DNA from: Novosphingobium sp.
Lineage (GTDB): Bacteria; Pseudomonadota; Alphaproteobacteria; Sphingomonadales; Sphingomonadaceae
Assembly (NCBI GenBank): GCA_024236215.1
Contig: JACKKX010000001.1
Span: forward strand, 62,001 to 126,000
Direction of reading: 5' to 3'
DNA length: 64,000 nucleotides
Part shown: positions 9,173 through 18,423 of the stretch, piece by piece
Position numbering within the stretch: position 1 is the stretch's first letter
Layout: each line of letters starts with the position of its first letter
The notes under the pieces: generated by a model
What the model was told of the DNA's origin: nothing
The model's input: the letters and a program-made list of their open reading frames with translations, nothing else
The model's database searches: none
Made by a program: the position numbers and the translations under genes

Positions 9173-10516
9173 GTGAATGCGCTCGTCATCGGTGGATTGA
9201 ACGAAGAAGATTTTCGGCGTTCGATTGAAAACAGATTGCGCGAAGGCCGCCCAGGCGTGGCCATCGAGCGCCTGCGCGCGTTGCTTGAGCCCTATGCCGG
9301 ACCCGGCAAGATTCTGCCCGCCCGCTTTCTGACCGTCACTCCGGAAGACCTAGTGCTGCGCGGATGGGAAACGCTGGGTGACGCGGTACGCCGCCGCGAT
9401 GTACCCGGGCATCTTATCTCGGCAATTTCGGTTTCTTTCGGATGGGCGGGCGAAGAGGCTCCGGGTCCCGATGCCGAAGGGCGGCTCAATCCCCATATCG
9501 AGATCGGCTACTACTCGGACAATGCCTTTCCGTTCTCCAGGAGCACCCGCGACGATCTGCTGGGGGGCTATTCGTCGTTCGGTTGCAGCTGGAGCGGCGA
9601 TGCGGAAACGACCGACAGCGCGCTGGGTGTCGATGGTATCGACGATCTGCATGGCGCGCTTGCCAATCTTGAGGCCGCGTTGCTCGCCAGCGAGGAACCC
9701 GACGAAGAGGGTATCCGCGCGGGCTCGCTGGGTTCCTGCCTACTTTCGGCACTGCTGGTTCAGGCCGTGACCGACCGGATCGCCGCCGACGGGTTGCCGC
9801 GTCCGCTCTGCGTGATGGCGGGGAGCAACGACGTTTATCCCTATTTCGATGTTCCTGTCGCCGGTATGCCCGAAGCCCTGACCGAGCTGGAGGATCAGCC
9901 CGAGACCGTGAACGGTGCGCCGGTGCCGCGCTACAGCAGTCTGCTGATGACTGGCATTCCCCGCGCCAAGAAGCGCGCTGTCCTGACACTCGAGGAAAAC
10001 GAGCAGGAAATGGCCGATCGCATCGCCCGGTTGCGCCACCAGACCCTCGGGCAAGAAGATCTGCCTCAGGTTCAACCAGAACCGGCTGGTGGATTGTCCG
10101 ATGCGGACACGGACCGGCCGCTGCTCGCCAAGAAGCCAGTCCACAAGACGCATACACTTGCGGGCCTCGGCGGCCTCGTGCCAGAGCTCGATGCCTCACC
10201 TGAACCGGAGTGGCAGGACTGGGATGACTGGGGCGATCCCGAAGAGACGTCTGCACCCGCACCGAGCGAAGGCAAGATCACCAGTTTCGAGATTCCGCCG
10301 CCCGGTGACGACCTGCAGCAACGCCTGCAAAGCCTGCTGGCATTCTATTCGGAAGCAGATACCGAACCGGATCCGCCTGCAACCGCCCCGGTTGAATCCT
10401 CACCGCAGTCGTCGATGCCCGAAGTGGAAAAAATTGACCGCGCGCTGCCAGGGCCTGGCCTGTGGGCCAGGGTCGGGGGGACGCTGATCGCGCTGCTTTC
10501 CCGCTTTCGCCGCTAG
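9173..10516 (+). CDS. Uncharacterised protein with disordered linker and basic amphipathic C-terminus
   Basis: I do not recognise this 447-residue protein. Residues 1-250 look like a folded soluble domain with conserved-looking stretches (EIGYYSDNAFPFS, GGYSSFGCSWSGD) and no signal peptide. Residues 290-420 are rich in Pro, Glu and Asp and probably disordered. The last 20 residues (GGTLIALLSRFRR) form a short hydrophobic-basic helix that could touch a membrane. The start is GTG at 9173; the ribosome site is weak, so the start is uncertain. It follows the secreted peptidase on the same strand. The stop shares a CTAG with the convergent CPBP gene. Confidence 0.7.
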   Translation: MNALVIGGLNEEDFRRSIENRLREGRPGVAIERLRALLEPYAGPGKILPARFLTVTPEDLVLRGWETLGDAVRRRDVPGHLISAISVSFGWAGEEAPGPDAEGRLNPHIEIGYYSDNAFPFSRSTRDDLLGGYSSFGCSWSGDAETTDSALGVDGIDDLHGALANLEAALLASEEPDEEGIRAGSLGSCLLSALLVQAVTDRIAADGLPRPLCVMAGSNDVYPYFDVPVAGMPEALTELEDQPETVNGAPVPRYSSLLMTGIPRAKKRAVLTLEENEQEMADRIARLRHQTLGQEDLPQVQPEPAGGLSDADTDRPLLAKKPVHKTHTLAGLGGLVPELDASPEPEWQDWDDWGDPEETSAPAPSEGKITSFEIPPPGDDLQQRLQSLLAFYSEADTEPDPPATAPVESSPQSSMPEVEKIDRALPGPGLWARVGGTLIALLSRFRR

Positions 10517-11382
10517 AGCCAGTAAGGGCGGCGCAATTGCCCGGCGGCGATCGCACGCCACAACAGAAACAGTCCCAGCGCAGTAGCCAGGACCAGCGCG
10601 ATCAGACTTGCTTCCAGCCCGAATGCACCACCCGTGAGCCATTCCGGACCCGAGCGGGTGGTAACCAGGAGGCCCAGCGGCGCCTTGCCACCTGAAACCG
10701 GCGCGCTGAATACCCAGCCCTGAGTGAAGTTCCATGCAACGTGGATGCCGATTACCAGCCACAGGCGGCGGGTGAGCATGTAGGCGGCTCCCAACAGGGT
10801 TCCTGCTTCCACCGCAATGGCAAAGGCAGCGAACCACGTCGCGCCCGGATTGGCCAGGTGCGAGGCGCCAAACAGCGCCGAAGTCAGAACCAGTGCGGCC
10901 CACGATCCCAGCATCGTTTCGACCTGGCGAAACAGGATTCCCCGAAAGATCAGTTCCTCAAAGAAGCCCGAGCCGATTGCCATCGCCAACAGTGCCCAAA
11001 GCTGGCCAATGCCGTTGATTGCGGTGATTTTCATGCCGCCCAAGGCAATCGTGATCGCCACGACCGAGCAGAACAACACAAACCCTGCCCCTAATCCTTG
11101 AGCAAGCTCGCGTCCGGCTCCGGCGAGTGCCAGTTCGGCATCCTCGCGCCTTTCAATGTGGTGCTGGAAAAGGCGCCAGAGCAGCGCCGCAATCGCCACC
11201 ACGGCCAGCACGATCAGCGGCTGTCCGGGCGTATCGCGCAGTTGCGGTATTGACGCCGCCGCCACCATCGCGCCGCCGTAAAGCAGGATGAAAGGGACCG
11301 CAGCAAGCAGCAGCAGAGTTAGTGGAAAGGCGACGATGCGTCGCACCAGCCCAGGGCGCGCTTGGTGTATGAGTTCACTCAT
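10513..11382 (-). CDS. CPBP-family intramembrane metalloprotease (Abi/Rce1 type)
   Basis: 289-residue multi-pass membrane protein with about eight hydrophobic segments. The CPBP core is complete: EELIFRG (catalytic Glu-Glu-x3-Arg), then FGASH (second motif His), then HVAWN near the end. Family members cleave CAAX-type or other substrates inside the membrane, or mature bacteriocins; the substrate here is unknown. It converges on the unknown gene upstream, and the two stops overlap in the palindrome CTAG at 10513-10516. It is 44 bases upstream (transcriptionally separate) of the end of the PEP-mutase-like gene, same strand. Confidence 0.9.
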   Translation of the reverse strand: MSELIHQARPGLVRRIVAFPLTLLLLAAVPFILLYGGAMVAAASIPQLRDTPGQPLIVLAVVAIAALLWRLFQHHIERREDAELALAGAGRELAQGLGAGFVLFCSVVAITIALGGMKITAINGIGQLWALLAMAIGSGFFEELIFRGILFRQVETMLGSWAALVLTSALFGASHLANPGATWFAAFAIAVEAGTLLGAAYMLTRRLWLVIGIHVAWNFTQGWVFSAPVSGGKAPLGLLVTTRSGPEWLTGGAFGLEASLIALVLATALGLFLLWRAIAAGQLRRPYWL

Positions 11383-11425
11383 ACACTACGCATAACCGAT
11401 TTCGGCATCGGCGCAAGCACCTGGC

Positions 11426-12202
11426 CTATCGGTCGTAGGGAGGCGCATCGCCTTCGAGCACGGTGCGCGCGGCTCCGGCCAGCCAGTCCATCGCCGCCGC
11501 CCAGGGTCGGTGCCCGTGACTGATCCGCGCGACCCCCAGCCCGGCCAGCTCCGCGCGGTCGGCAAATCCTCCGGCCGAAGCCGGGGTCCAAAGGATGTTG
11601 ACCGGAAGCGGAGAACGTTCGCAGATCGCGCCGATACAGGCGCGGCTGGTGGTGAACGGCACGAACAACCCGCTCGCTCCGGCGTCCGCATAGGCGCGGG
11701 CGCGTTCGATCACGGCATCGATCAGCGCAGCACCGTGGTCTTCGACCGGTTTTCCACGAAACACGTCGCACCGCGCGTTGACGAACAGCCCGCTTTGCGC
11801 GGCCGCAGCAATGCGCCGGGCCTGCTCATCGATCGGGGTCAGCTCGGCAAGGCCGGGCATGCGATCCTCGATGTTGATCCCCGCCGCACCGGCGGCAAAG
11901 GCCGCCGCGACCGATTCACCGACCGCCGCGGGGGTGGCACCGTATCCCGATTCCATGTCGAAGGTGACCGGAAGGTTGGTTACGGCGACGATCCGCTTCA
12001 GATTGCCCAGGGCATCCTCAAGCAGAAAGCTTTCGCCGTCCTTGAATCCCTGTGCTTCGGCAACCCCATAAGAGCCGGTGGCAATCGCCTTGGCTCCCGC
12101 TCCGGCGACCGCGCGCGCGCTGCCGGGATCCCAGATGTTGAAAAGCACTAGTGGATCGCCGGGAACGTGGAGCGCGCGGAATGTCTCGACCTTCGCGTTC
12201 AT
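11426..12202 (-). CDS. Isocitrate lyase / PEP mutase superfamily protein
   Basis: 258-residue cytoplasmic protein of the PEP-mutase/isocitrate-lyase superfamily. Visible motifs are NIWDPGSARAVAGAGAKAIAT at the start, TFDMESGYG for metal binding, and GINIEDRMPG. Family members act on oxaloacetate, phosphonopyruvate or 2-methylisocitrate; the exact activity cannot be assigned. The ATG at 12202 overlaps the stop of ada as ATGA, so translation is probably coupled. Its pairing with ada looks like operon packing rather than a shared pathway. Confidence 0.88.
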   Translation of the reverse strand: MNAKVETFRALHVPGDPLVLFNIWDPGSARAVAGAGAKAIATGSYGVAEAQGFKDGESFLLEDALGNLKRIVAVTNLPVTFDMESGYGATPAAVGESVAAAFAAGAAGINIEDRMPGLAELTPIDEQARRIAAAAQSGLFVNARCDVFRGKPVEDHGAALIDAVIERARAYADAGASGLFVPFTTSRACIGAICERSPLPVNILWTPASAGGFADRAELAGLGVARISHGHRPWAAAMDWLAGAARTVLEGDAPPYDR

Positions 12203-13218
12203 TTTGCTTCCTTTTCCAAAAGCTTGCGTTTGATTTCCAGGCCGTATGCATAGCCGCCCAGTCCGCCGCCGGTGCGGATCACGCGGTGGCACGGGATCAG
12301 CACAGCCACATTGTTGGCGCCATTGGCGCTGCCCGCGGCGCGTACCGCCCTGGGCTTGCCCACCGCAGCGGCGAGTTCGGCATAGGTGCGGGTTTCGCCC
12401 GGTGGTATCCGGCGAAGCTCGCGCCAGACCGCTTCCTGAAAGGCCGTACCCTTCACGTCGAGCGGGATATGCCCGAAATCGCCCGGCGCCTCGACCGCAT
12501 CGACGACTTGGCGAAGCAATGCAGCAAAAGCCGTTCCACCCTCGATCAGCTCGGCTTGGGGGAACCGCGCTTCCAACGCGTCACGGCCTTCGTTGAAGGA
12601 CAAGCGGCATACTCCCTTATCGGTCGCGGCAACCAGCATCGCCCCCAGTGTGGTTTCGACCACGGCCCAGTGGATAGCACTGCCCTTGCCCCCGTTGACC
12701 CAGGCCGATGGCGCCATACCCAATCTCCCCTCGTTGGCTTCATAAAACCGCGACGGACCCGAATAGCCTGCGGCATAGATCGCTTCGGTCACGCTGCCTT
12801 CATCGCTGAGTGCTTGCGCGGCGCGTTCGGCCATCAATGCGCGGGCATAGGCCGCCGGCGACAGCCCGGTATGACGGGCAAACACCCGCTGGAAATGGCT
12901 TGGCGAATAGCTCGCCTCCCCGGCCAGCGCCGCAAGGGCGAGCGGCTGCTCGGCGGCCTTGATTGCCGCGATCGCCGCCAGAACCGCGCGCTCGTCGCGG
13001 CTGACATCGTCGGGCGAACAGCGCTTGCAGGGCCTCAGCCCCGCGGCCCGCGCCGCCGCGCCGTCGGCAAAGAAGCGCACATTGCCGCGCGCAGGATGCC
13101 GCGCCGCGCAGCTTGGCCGGCAGTAGATCCCGGTGGTCAGAACCCCGGTGACGAAGCGGCCATCAAACGCGCGGTCGCGTTCGAGAACCGCATGCCAGGC
13201 TTCATCATCGGCGATCAT
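12199..13218 (-). CDS. ada: Bifunctional Ada: methyl-sensing regulator and O6-methylguanine-DNA methyltransferase
   Basis: Adaptive-response protein of 339 residues. The N-terminal zinc domain carries the four cysteines C33, C37 (GIYCRPSC), C64 and C67 (RPCKRC), of which C33 corresponds to the methylphosphotriester acceptor. An AraC-type helix-turn-helix follows (about 80-175), then the methyltransferase domain with acceptor C310 in IPCHRV. All catalytic residues are present, so it should both repair alkylated DNA and activate transcription. The start ATG overlaps the DUF1203 stop by one base (TGATG) and its own stop overlaps the next start. Confidence 0.96.
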   Translation of the reverse strand: MIADDEAWHAVLERDRAFDGRFVTGVLTTGIYCRPSCAARHPARGNVRFFADGAAARAAGLRPCKRCSPDDVSRDERAVLAAIAAIKAAEQPLALAALAGEASYSPSHFQRVFARHTGLSPAAYARALMAERAAQALSDEGSVTEAIYAAGYSGPSRFYEANEGRLGMAPSAWVNGGKGSAIHWAVVETTLGAMLVAATDKGVCRLSFNEGRDALEARFPQAELIEGGTAFAALLRQVVDAVEAPGDFGHIPLDVKGTAFQEAVWRELRRIPPGETRTYAELAAAVGKPRAVRAAGSANGANNVAVLIPCHRVIRTGGGLGGYAYGLEIKRKLLEKEAK

Positions 13219-13694
13219 CAGACCTGTACTCCGTGGCGCTCAACCCGTGCGGCAAAGCATCCGTGCGCGGCGTTGTGGGCATCGATATAGGCAATGTCGG
13301 GATTGGCGAACAGGCCAAGGATCCTGTCCTCGGCTTCACCAGGCATGGCCAGCCGCGCATCGCGCAGCATCCCTGCGGAGTCGAAACCGCGCAAAGCGAT
13401 CGGCCGCCCCTCGAACACGGGCGGTAGGCTGTCGATGAACTCCGCCGTTTCGGCGTCCTTGCGCACGAAGATCGCATAGCTGCTGCGATAGGGTGTCGAA
13501 ACATCGTGGCTGGTGTGATGGAGCAGGATCAGCTCTTCCTTGGCGGCCGCATCCCGCAGGCTGATGCGGCAAGGAAAACCCCGATCCGCCTGGGCAACGA
13601 CCCGCCGTGCGTTACGCGCGGTGAGCTCATCGTCGCTCAATGCGAAAAGCGGGGCGAAGGCATTCTGGTCAAGTCCGGCGATACGATAGGTCAT
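13218..13694 (-). CDS. DUF1203 family protein
   Basis: 158-residue soluble protein of unknown function, matching DUF1203 in length and in the C-terminal pattern DIAYIDAHNAAHGCFAARVER. No signal peptide or membrane segment. It is the first gene of a coupled set DUF1203-ada-PEP-mutase-like; the ada start overlaps its stop. The histidine and cysteine content in the C-terminal half (HNAAHGC) may bind a ligand, but this is a guess. It is divergent from the serine protease, with about 100 bases between starts. Confidence 0.85.
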   Translation of the reverse strand: MTYRIAGLDQNAFAPLFALSDDELTARNARRVVAQADRGFPCRISLRDAAAKEELILLHHTSHDVSTPYRSSYAIFVRKDAETAEFIDSLPPVFEGRPIALRGFDSAGMLRDARLAMPGEAEDRILGLFANPDIAYIDAHNAAHGCFAARVERHGVQV

Positions 13695-13792
13695 GGGTGC
13701 ACTCCCTTGTTGCTCGGTCCCACTTGCCGCGGATCATCCAGCGGCGCGTCCCGGCTCTTGCGGTCAAAACCAAGTCACGGCAGAACCGCGCC

Positions 13793-15343
13793 ATGCACCG
13801 GATCCTCGCTCTGCTCGCCGCCCTTGTGGCCTTTGCCCTGCCTGGACCGCTGGCGGCCGATCCCGCAGACATCACGGCGGCCTCGCGCTCGGTGGTGCGC
13901 GTGGCGCTGGTTTCGATCGACGGGCGCGATGCCTCGCTGGTCGGGCATGGTTCGGGCTTCGCCGTGGCGCCCGATCTGATCGTCACCAACGCCCATGTCA
14001 TCGCCGACATGGCCGAGGACGATACTCTCCAAATCCTGATCATCCCGCCCCAGGGCCAGCGCGGCTGGGGAGCAAAAGTCGTCGCGTTTTCGCCTCGCAA
14101 TGATCTTGCCTTGCTGAAGGTGATCGGCGGAACGCTGCCTGTTTCGACGCTGGCCCCGGCCGGCGTAAGCGATGGCGCGCCGGTCTTCGCGGTGGGCTAT
14201 CCCGGTAGCGTCGATTTCGCCCAAGGATTTGATGAAGTCGACATGATAACCCCGGTCGCCCCGGTCAAGACCCAGGGCACCGTATCGGCGGGACGCCCGT
14301 CGAAGACCTTCGCGACAGTACTCCACACCGCTTCGATCGGCGGGGGCAACAGCGGCGGTCCGTTGATGGACGCTTGCGGGCGAGTGATCGGCGCCAATTC
14401 GTTCGGAACTATTTCCGACGGTTCGGATTCGGAATTCTTCTTCGCCGTCGCCGCCAGCGAGATCGTGCGTTTCCTGCGCGACAACAAGGTGACTCCGCGA
14501 CTTGCCTCCTTGCCATGCCAGTCGATGGATACCTTTAACCAGGCCCAAGCGGCGATGGCGGCTGACGACAAGGCCAAGGCCGACGAGGCCACGCGAACCG
14601 CCGAGGCGGGCCGGCAGGCGGCCGATGCCAAAGCGGCGCGCACGGCCGAGCTGCAGATTCTGTCCGAGCGCGAGAATGGTCTGGTGCTGGCCGCGCTGGT
14701 ATTTCTGGCGGCGCTGGGCGCAGGCGGCGCGGCTTTCTATTTCCACGGCAATCAAGACCAGCAGCGCCGCAAATATGCCCTCGCAGTTGCAGTGGTGCTG
14801 TTTCTGGGAGCGCTCTATGCCTGGTTCTCGCGCCCCGGGATCGACCAGATCGACGCCCGCGCGGCAGAGCTGACCAAGGCTGGCATGCCGAGCGATGCGA
14901 CCAGTGAAGCGCCAGAACTGGCAACAGGCGCGCTGCGCTGCGTACTTGATCCCCAGCACAGCCGGGTCACCGTGTCGGACATCGCCGATGTTCCCTTGCG
15001 CTGGACCGAGGACGGCTGCGTCAACGCCCGCTCGCAATATGGGCTGGCGGCCAACGGCTGGTCGCGGATCCTGGTTCCCAATGCCGAGGATACCGTCACC
15101 GTGGCCCGGTTCGATCCAGCCACCTCGACCTATACCACCGAGCGCTATCTGCTCGACCTCGAGACCATGACCAAGGCCCGCGAGGAACGCGCCCGCTATG
15201 ACCCGCCGAAATGCGGCGGGGGAGAAGAGGCCGCGCGCAAGCTGGGCGAGGCGCAGGGTGCCGTCGCCGCGCTGCTTCCCGCCCAACCCAACGAGCGGCT
15301 GGTGTACAAGTGCAGCGCCGATCCCAGCAGCGCCAGCCAATAG
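13793..15343 (+). CDS. Membrane-anchored trypsin-like serine protease
   Basis: 516 residues. A signal peptide (1-22) is followed by a trypsin/HtrA-like domain with an intact triad: H68 in TNAHV, D104 in RNDLALLK and S187 in GGGNSGGP. No PDZ domain is seen. Residues 247-292 form an Ala/Lys/Glu-rich predicted coiled coil. Two transmembrane segments follow (about 297-317 and 328-346), and then a C-terminal domain of about 160 residues with four or more cysteines. The protease would be periplasmic, tethered through a helical hairpin. Start ATG 13793 is chosen because it opens the signal peptide. Substrate unknown. Confidence 0.88.
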   Translation: MHRILALLAALVAFALPGPLAADPADITAASRSVVRVALVSIDGRDASLVGHGSGFAVAPDLIVTNAHVIADMAEDDTLQILIIPPQGQRGWGAKVVAFSPRNDLALLKVIGGTLPVSTLAPAGVSDGAPVFAVGYPGSVDFAQGFDEVDMITPVAPVKTQGTVSAGRPSKTFATVLHTASIGGGNSGGPLMDACGRVIGANSFGTISDGSDSEFFFAVAASEIVRFLRDNKVTPRLASLPCQSMDTFNQAQAAMAADDKAKADEATRTAEAGRQAADAKAARTAELQILSERENGLVLAALVFLAALGAGGAAFYFHGNQDQQRRKYALAVAVVLFLGALYAWFSRPGIDQIDARAAELTKAGMPSDATSEAPELATGALRCVLDPQHSRVTVSDIADVPLRWTEDGCVNARSQYGLAANGWSRILVPNAEDTVTVARFDPATSTYTTERYLLDLETMTKAREERARYDPPKCGGGEEAARKLGEAQGAVAALLPAQPNERLVYKCSADPSSASQ

Positions 15344-15445
15344 GCCCGACGCCGATCGAGCCGGATCGACGTCTTGTCAGCTGCCCGGCTTGACCTGCCG
15401 CGCCGCCGGTTCCATCCCCCGCATGCTCTGACAGGGGAGAACGGC

Positions 15446-17524
15446 ATGACGATCTGCACCGGTTTTCGCGCACTCTGGCTGGCGGGCAGCGCCGCGGCAC
15501 TGACCATCGGCGCGCCGCTTCACGCGGAAGAAGTTCCGGCCAGGAGCTTTGCCCCGGCGGACGTGTTCGCGATCCAGCAGGCCGCCGATCCCCAGATCAG
15601 CCCCGATGGCACCCGGATCGTCTACACCCGGCTGACCGGCGATATCATGACCGATTCAGACAGGGCCAGCCTGTGGCTGGTCGATGTCGCCAGCGGCGAG
15701 CAACAGCCATTGCTGCCCGATGGCGCGCGCCAGCCGCGCTGGTCGCCCGATGGCAAGCGGATTGCCTATGTCGGCAAGGACAGCGGCGGCAAGCCGCAGA
15801 TCTTCATGCTCTGGCCCGAAACCGGCCGCACAGCCCCGGTTACCGCGCTGCCCGGATCGCCCGGCAGCCTTTCGTGGTCGCCCGATGGGCGGACCATCGC
15901 CTTCACCATGTTCCTGCCCGCGCCCGACAAGGCGCTCGCCCCGCCGATCGAACGCCCGGAGGGCGCGAAGTGGGCCGATCCAATCAAGGAAATCGGCGAA
16001 GTAAACTTTCGCGCCGATGACGCCGGCTACCTTCCGCGCGGGTTCGGCCAGGTCTTCACGGTGCCCGCCGATGGCGGCGCGCCGCGCCAGTTGACCTCCG
16101 GGGATTTCGATCATGGCGGGGCGCTATCCTGGACTCCCGACAGCAAGACCATCCTGCTGTCGAGCAATCGCAGCCCAGACCCGGATCGCCAGCCGCTCAA
16201 TTCCGATATCTTCGCGCTCGATGCCGCCAGCGGCAAGCTGACCCGGCTGACCAACCGCGACGGGCCGGACTTTCAACCGACGGTTTCGCCTGATGGCAAG
16301 TGGGTTGCCTATACCGGGTTCGACGATCGCAAGCTGGGCTATCAGAACAACCAGCTATGGATCATGGGGATCGACGGCAGCAGCCCGCGCCTTGTTTCCG
16401 GCGGCCTCGATCGCTCGGTCGGCACCCCGCGCTGGGGAGCGGACGGCAAAGCGATCTATGCCGACTACGAGGACCGGGGGCTGACCCGGATTGCCCGCTT
16501 CACGCTCGATGGCAAAATGAGCGACGTCGCCACCGGACTGGTCGGCTCGGATCTGGATCGGCCCTATACCGGCGGCGGCTTCTCGCTGGCGCGCAACGGC
16601 GCGCTGGCCTTTCCGGTGGGCGATGCAGCGCATCCTGCCGATCTTGGCTACGCGCTTGGCGGAAAACAGCGCACCTTTACCGCCCTCAACGCCGGGCTGT
16701 TCTCCGGAAAAGCGATCGGGCGAACGCAAATGTTCACCGTTGCTTCCAAGGCCGATGGTCTGCCTGTCGACTACTGGATGGTGACGCCGCCCGACTACCA
16801 GCCCGGCAAGCGCTATCCCGCGATCCTCGAAATCCACGGCGGGCCGCACGCCGCCTATGGCGATGCCTGGTCGAGCGACGATCAAGTCTATGCTACCAAT
16901 GGCTATGTCGTGCTCTATGCCAACCCGCGCGGATCGACCTCCTACGGCGAGGAGTTCGCCAACAAGATCCAGCGCGCCTATCCCGGTCAGGATTACGACG
17001 ATCTGATGAGCGTGGTCGACGATGCCGTCGCGCGCGGGGTGGCGGATGGCGACAACCTGTTCGTCACCGGCGGATCGGGCGGCGGGGTGCTGACCGCGTG
17101 GATCGTGGGCAAGACCGACCGCTTCAAGGCCGCGGTCAGCCAGAAGCCGGTCATCAACTGGCTGAGCTTCGCGCTCACTTCGGATGGCTATCCGATCTAT
17201 GGCCCCTACTGGTTCAACGCCATGCCATGGGAAGAGCCCGAGCTGTTCTGGAAGCTGTCGCCGCTGTCGCTGGTTGGCAACGTGAAAACCCCGACCATGC
17301 TGCTGGTGGGCGAGGAAGACTATCGCACCCCGCCGTCGGAGGCCGCCCAGTATTATGCCGCGTTGCAGCTGCGCAAGGTGCCGACTCGGTTGCTGCTAGT
17401 GCCCGGCGCGAGCCATCACGGGCTAGCGGCGCGGCCCTCGCAGCTGCTGGCGGAAACCGGCGCGATCCTCGCGTGGTTCGACAGGTACCGCAGCGACAAG
17501 AAGAAGGCCGGAGAAGCGAAGTAG
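15446..17524 (+). CDS. S9 family peptidase (prolyl oligopeptidase/acylaminoacyl type), secreted
   Basis: 692 residues. A signal peptide (about 1-24) ends at HAEE. The N-terminal half contains WD40-like beta-propeller repeats of the PD40 type (SPDGTRIVYTR, SPDGKRIAYVG, SPDGRTIAFTM). The C-terminal alpha/beta-hydrolase domain has the nucleophile S544 in GGSGGG, an EEDYRTPPSEA stretch with the catalytic Asp, and the histidine in GASHHG. It should cleave peptides in the periplasm. The ATG at 15446 has AGGGGAGA in front. Its stop is one base from the end of the convergent PfpI gene. Confidence 0.93.
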   Translation: MTICTGFRALWLAGSAAALTIGAPLHAEEVPARSFAPADVFAIQQAADPQISPDGTRIVYTRLTGDIMTDSDRASLWLVDVASGEQQPLLPDGARQPRWSPDGKRIAYVGKDSGGKPQIFMLWPETGRTAPVTALPGSPGSLSWSPDGRTIAFTMFLPAPDKALAPPIERPEGAKWADPIKEIGEVNFRADDAGYLPRGFGQVFTVPADGGAPRQLTSGDFDHGGALSWTPDSKTILLSSNRSPDPDRQPLNSDIFALDAASGKLTRLTNRDGPDFQPTVSPDGKWVAYTGFDDRKLGYQNNQLWIMGIDGSSPRLVSGGLDRSVGTPRWGADGKAIYADYEDRGLTRIARFTLDGKMSDVATGLVGSDLDRPYTGGGFSLARNGALAFPVGDAAHPADLGYALGGKQRTFTALNAGLFSGKAIGRTQMFTVASKADGLPVDYWMVTPPDYQPGKRYPAILEIHGGPHAAYGDAWSSDDQVYATNGYVVLYANPRGSTSYGEEFANKIQRAYPGQDYDDLMSVVDDAVARGVADGDNLFVTGGSGGGVLTAWIVGKTDRFKAAVSQKPVINWLSFALTSDGYPIYGPYWFNAMPWEEPELFWKLSPLSLVGNVKTPTMLLVGEEDYRTPPSEAAQYYAALQLRKVPTRLLLVPGASHHGLAARPSQLLAETGAILAWFDRYRSDKKKAGEAK

Positions 17525-17525
17525 C

Positions 17526-18254
17526 CTATTCCAGTCGTTCGGCCAGCCGCAGCGCCAGGGTCCAGGCGTCGCCGGGCCAGCGCGCGGAAAGATAGTTGCC
17601 GTCCTCGACCACGAAGCCCGCCTTGGGCGAGGTGGCGCTGGCGAAGCGCGGCACCAGCGGCCCGCGCTCGAAGGCTCCCTTTGAGCCAATCCGTCGCCGC
17701 ACCTCGTGTTCTACACTTTCGGGGTAGGTCCGGTAGTGCCCCGGCAGCGCCCGGTTGGTGAGGACCACCGCGATCCCTTCCATCGGCTTGGTCAGCGCCG
17801 TGGTGCGCCGCCGGTCCAGTACCCCGGCGCGGGCCAGCGGAAGCACCCCGTGGCACACTGCGCTGACCGGCTGGTTGGCGGCAAAAGCCTCCCGCGCAAG
17901 GCGCTGCACCTCGGCGCTTTCGCAATAGGGCCGCATTCCCGGTGCGTGTCCGCCGGGAAAGTGCAAGGCGGCAAAGTCGGCGGCGCGTGCTTCGCCCCAG
18001 CGGACCGGGTGGAGAAAGGTATCGCTCCCCGCCATCGCGGCATAGGCGGCAATTCCCTCTTCGCGCGCGCGAAGCGAGCGGGCATGGCGCGGCAGGCCCT
18101 GCCCGGTCAGCGTAACCGGATCGCATGCCGCCGGTTCGCCGGTTTCGGTGGCGAACACGACCTGATGCCCCGCGCGGGTCCAGACCAGCCACGGGAAGGC
18201 AACCTCGGTGGGATCGAAATCGGTTTGCGGAAGGACAATGAGGATTCTGGCCAT
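17526..18254 (-). CDS. DJ-1/PfpI family protein
   Basis: 242-residue protein of the type 1 glutamine amidotransferase-like superfamily. The nucleophile elbow cysteine is in SAVCHGVLP (about residue 129), preceded by HFPGGHAPGM and with an early acidic residue in TDFDPTEV, as in Hsp31/PfpI-like proteins. Members are chaperones, glyoxalases or peptidases; activity here cannot be decided. Start ATG 18254 opens the Rossmann strand MARILIVLP. It converges on the S9 peptidase with a one-base gap. Confidence 0.87.
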   Translation of the reverse strand: MARILIVLPQTDFDPTEVAFPWLVWTRAGHQVVFATETGEPAACDPVTLTGQGLPRHARSLRAREEGIAAYAAMAGSDTFLHPVRWGEARAADFAALHFPGGHAPGMRPYCESAEVQRLAREAFAANQPVSAVCHGVLPLARAGVLDRRRTTALTKPMEGIAVVLTNRALPGHYRTYPESVEHEVRRRIGSKGAFERGPLVPRFASATSPKAGFVVEDGNYLSARWPGDAWTLALRLAERLE

Positions 18255-18423
18255 CAGCAACGGGATAGTGCCCCCTGCCGGCAATTCAACTGCGCATTCA
18301 GCGCCCAAACTGATCGAGGTCAATGCCTCGCTTGCCGTCCGTGGCTAACAAGGCAGACAAGGAAGGGGGGCGCAAGCTCCTCTTGGTTCGCGCCCGCCTC
18401 CTCGAAACGATTGGAGGCACGAC

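Noticed and set aside
9109-9228. Short frame starting MCNL with a good AGGGAGA site, reminiscent of SRAP (YedK/HMCES) N-termini
   Set aside because: It reads only 39 residues, loses similarity after four residues, has odd composition (Arg-rich), and runs into the unknown gene in another frame.
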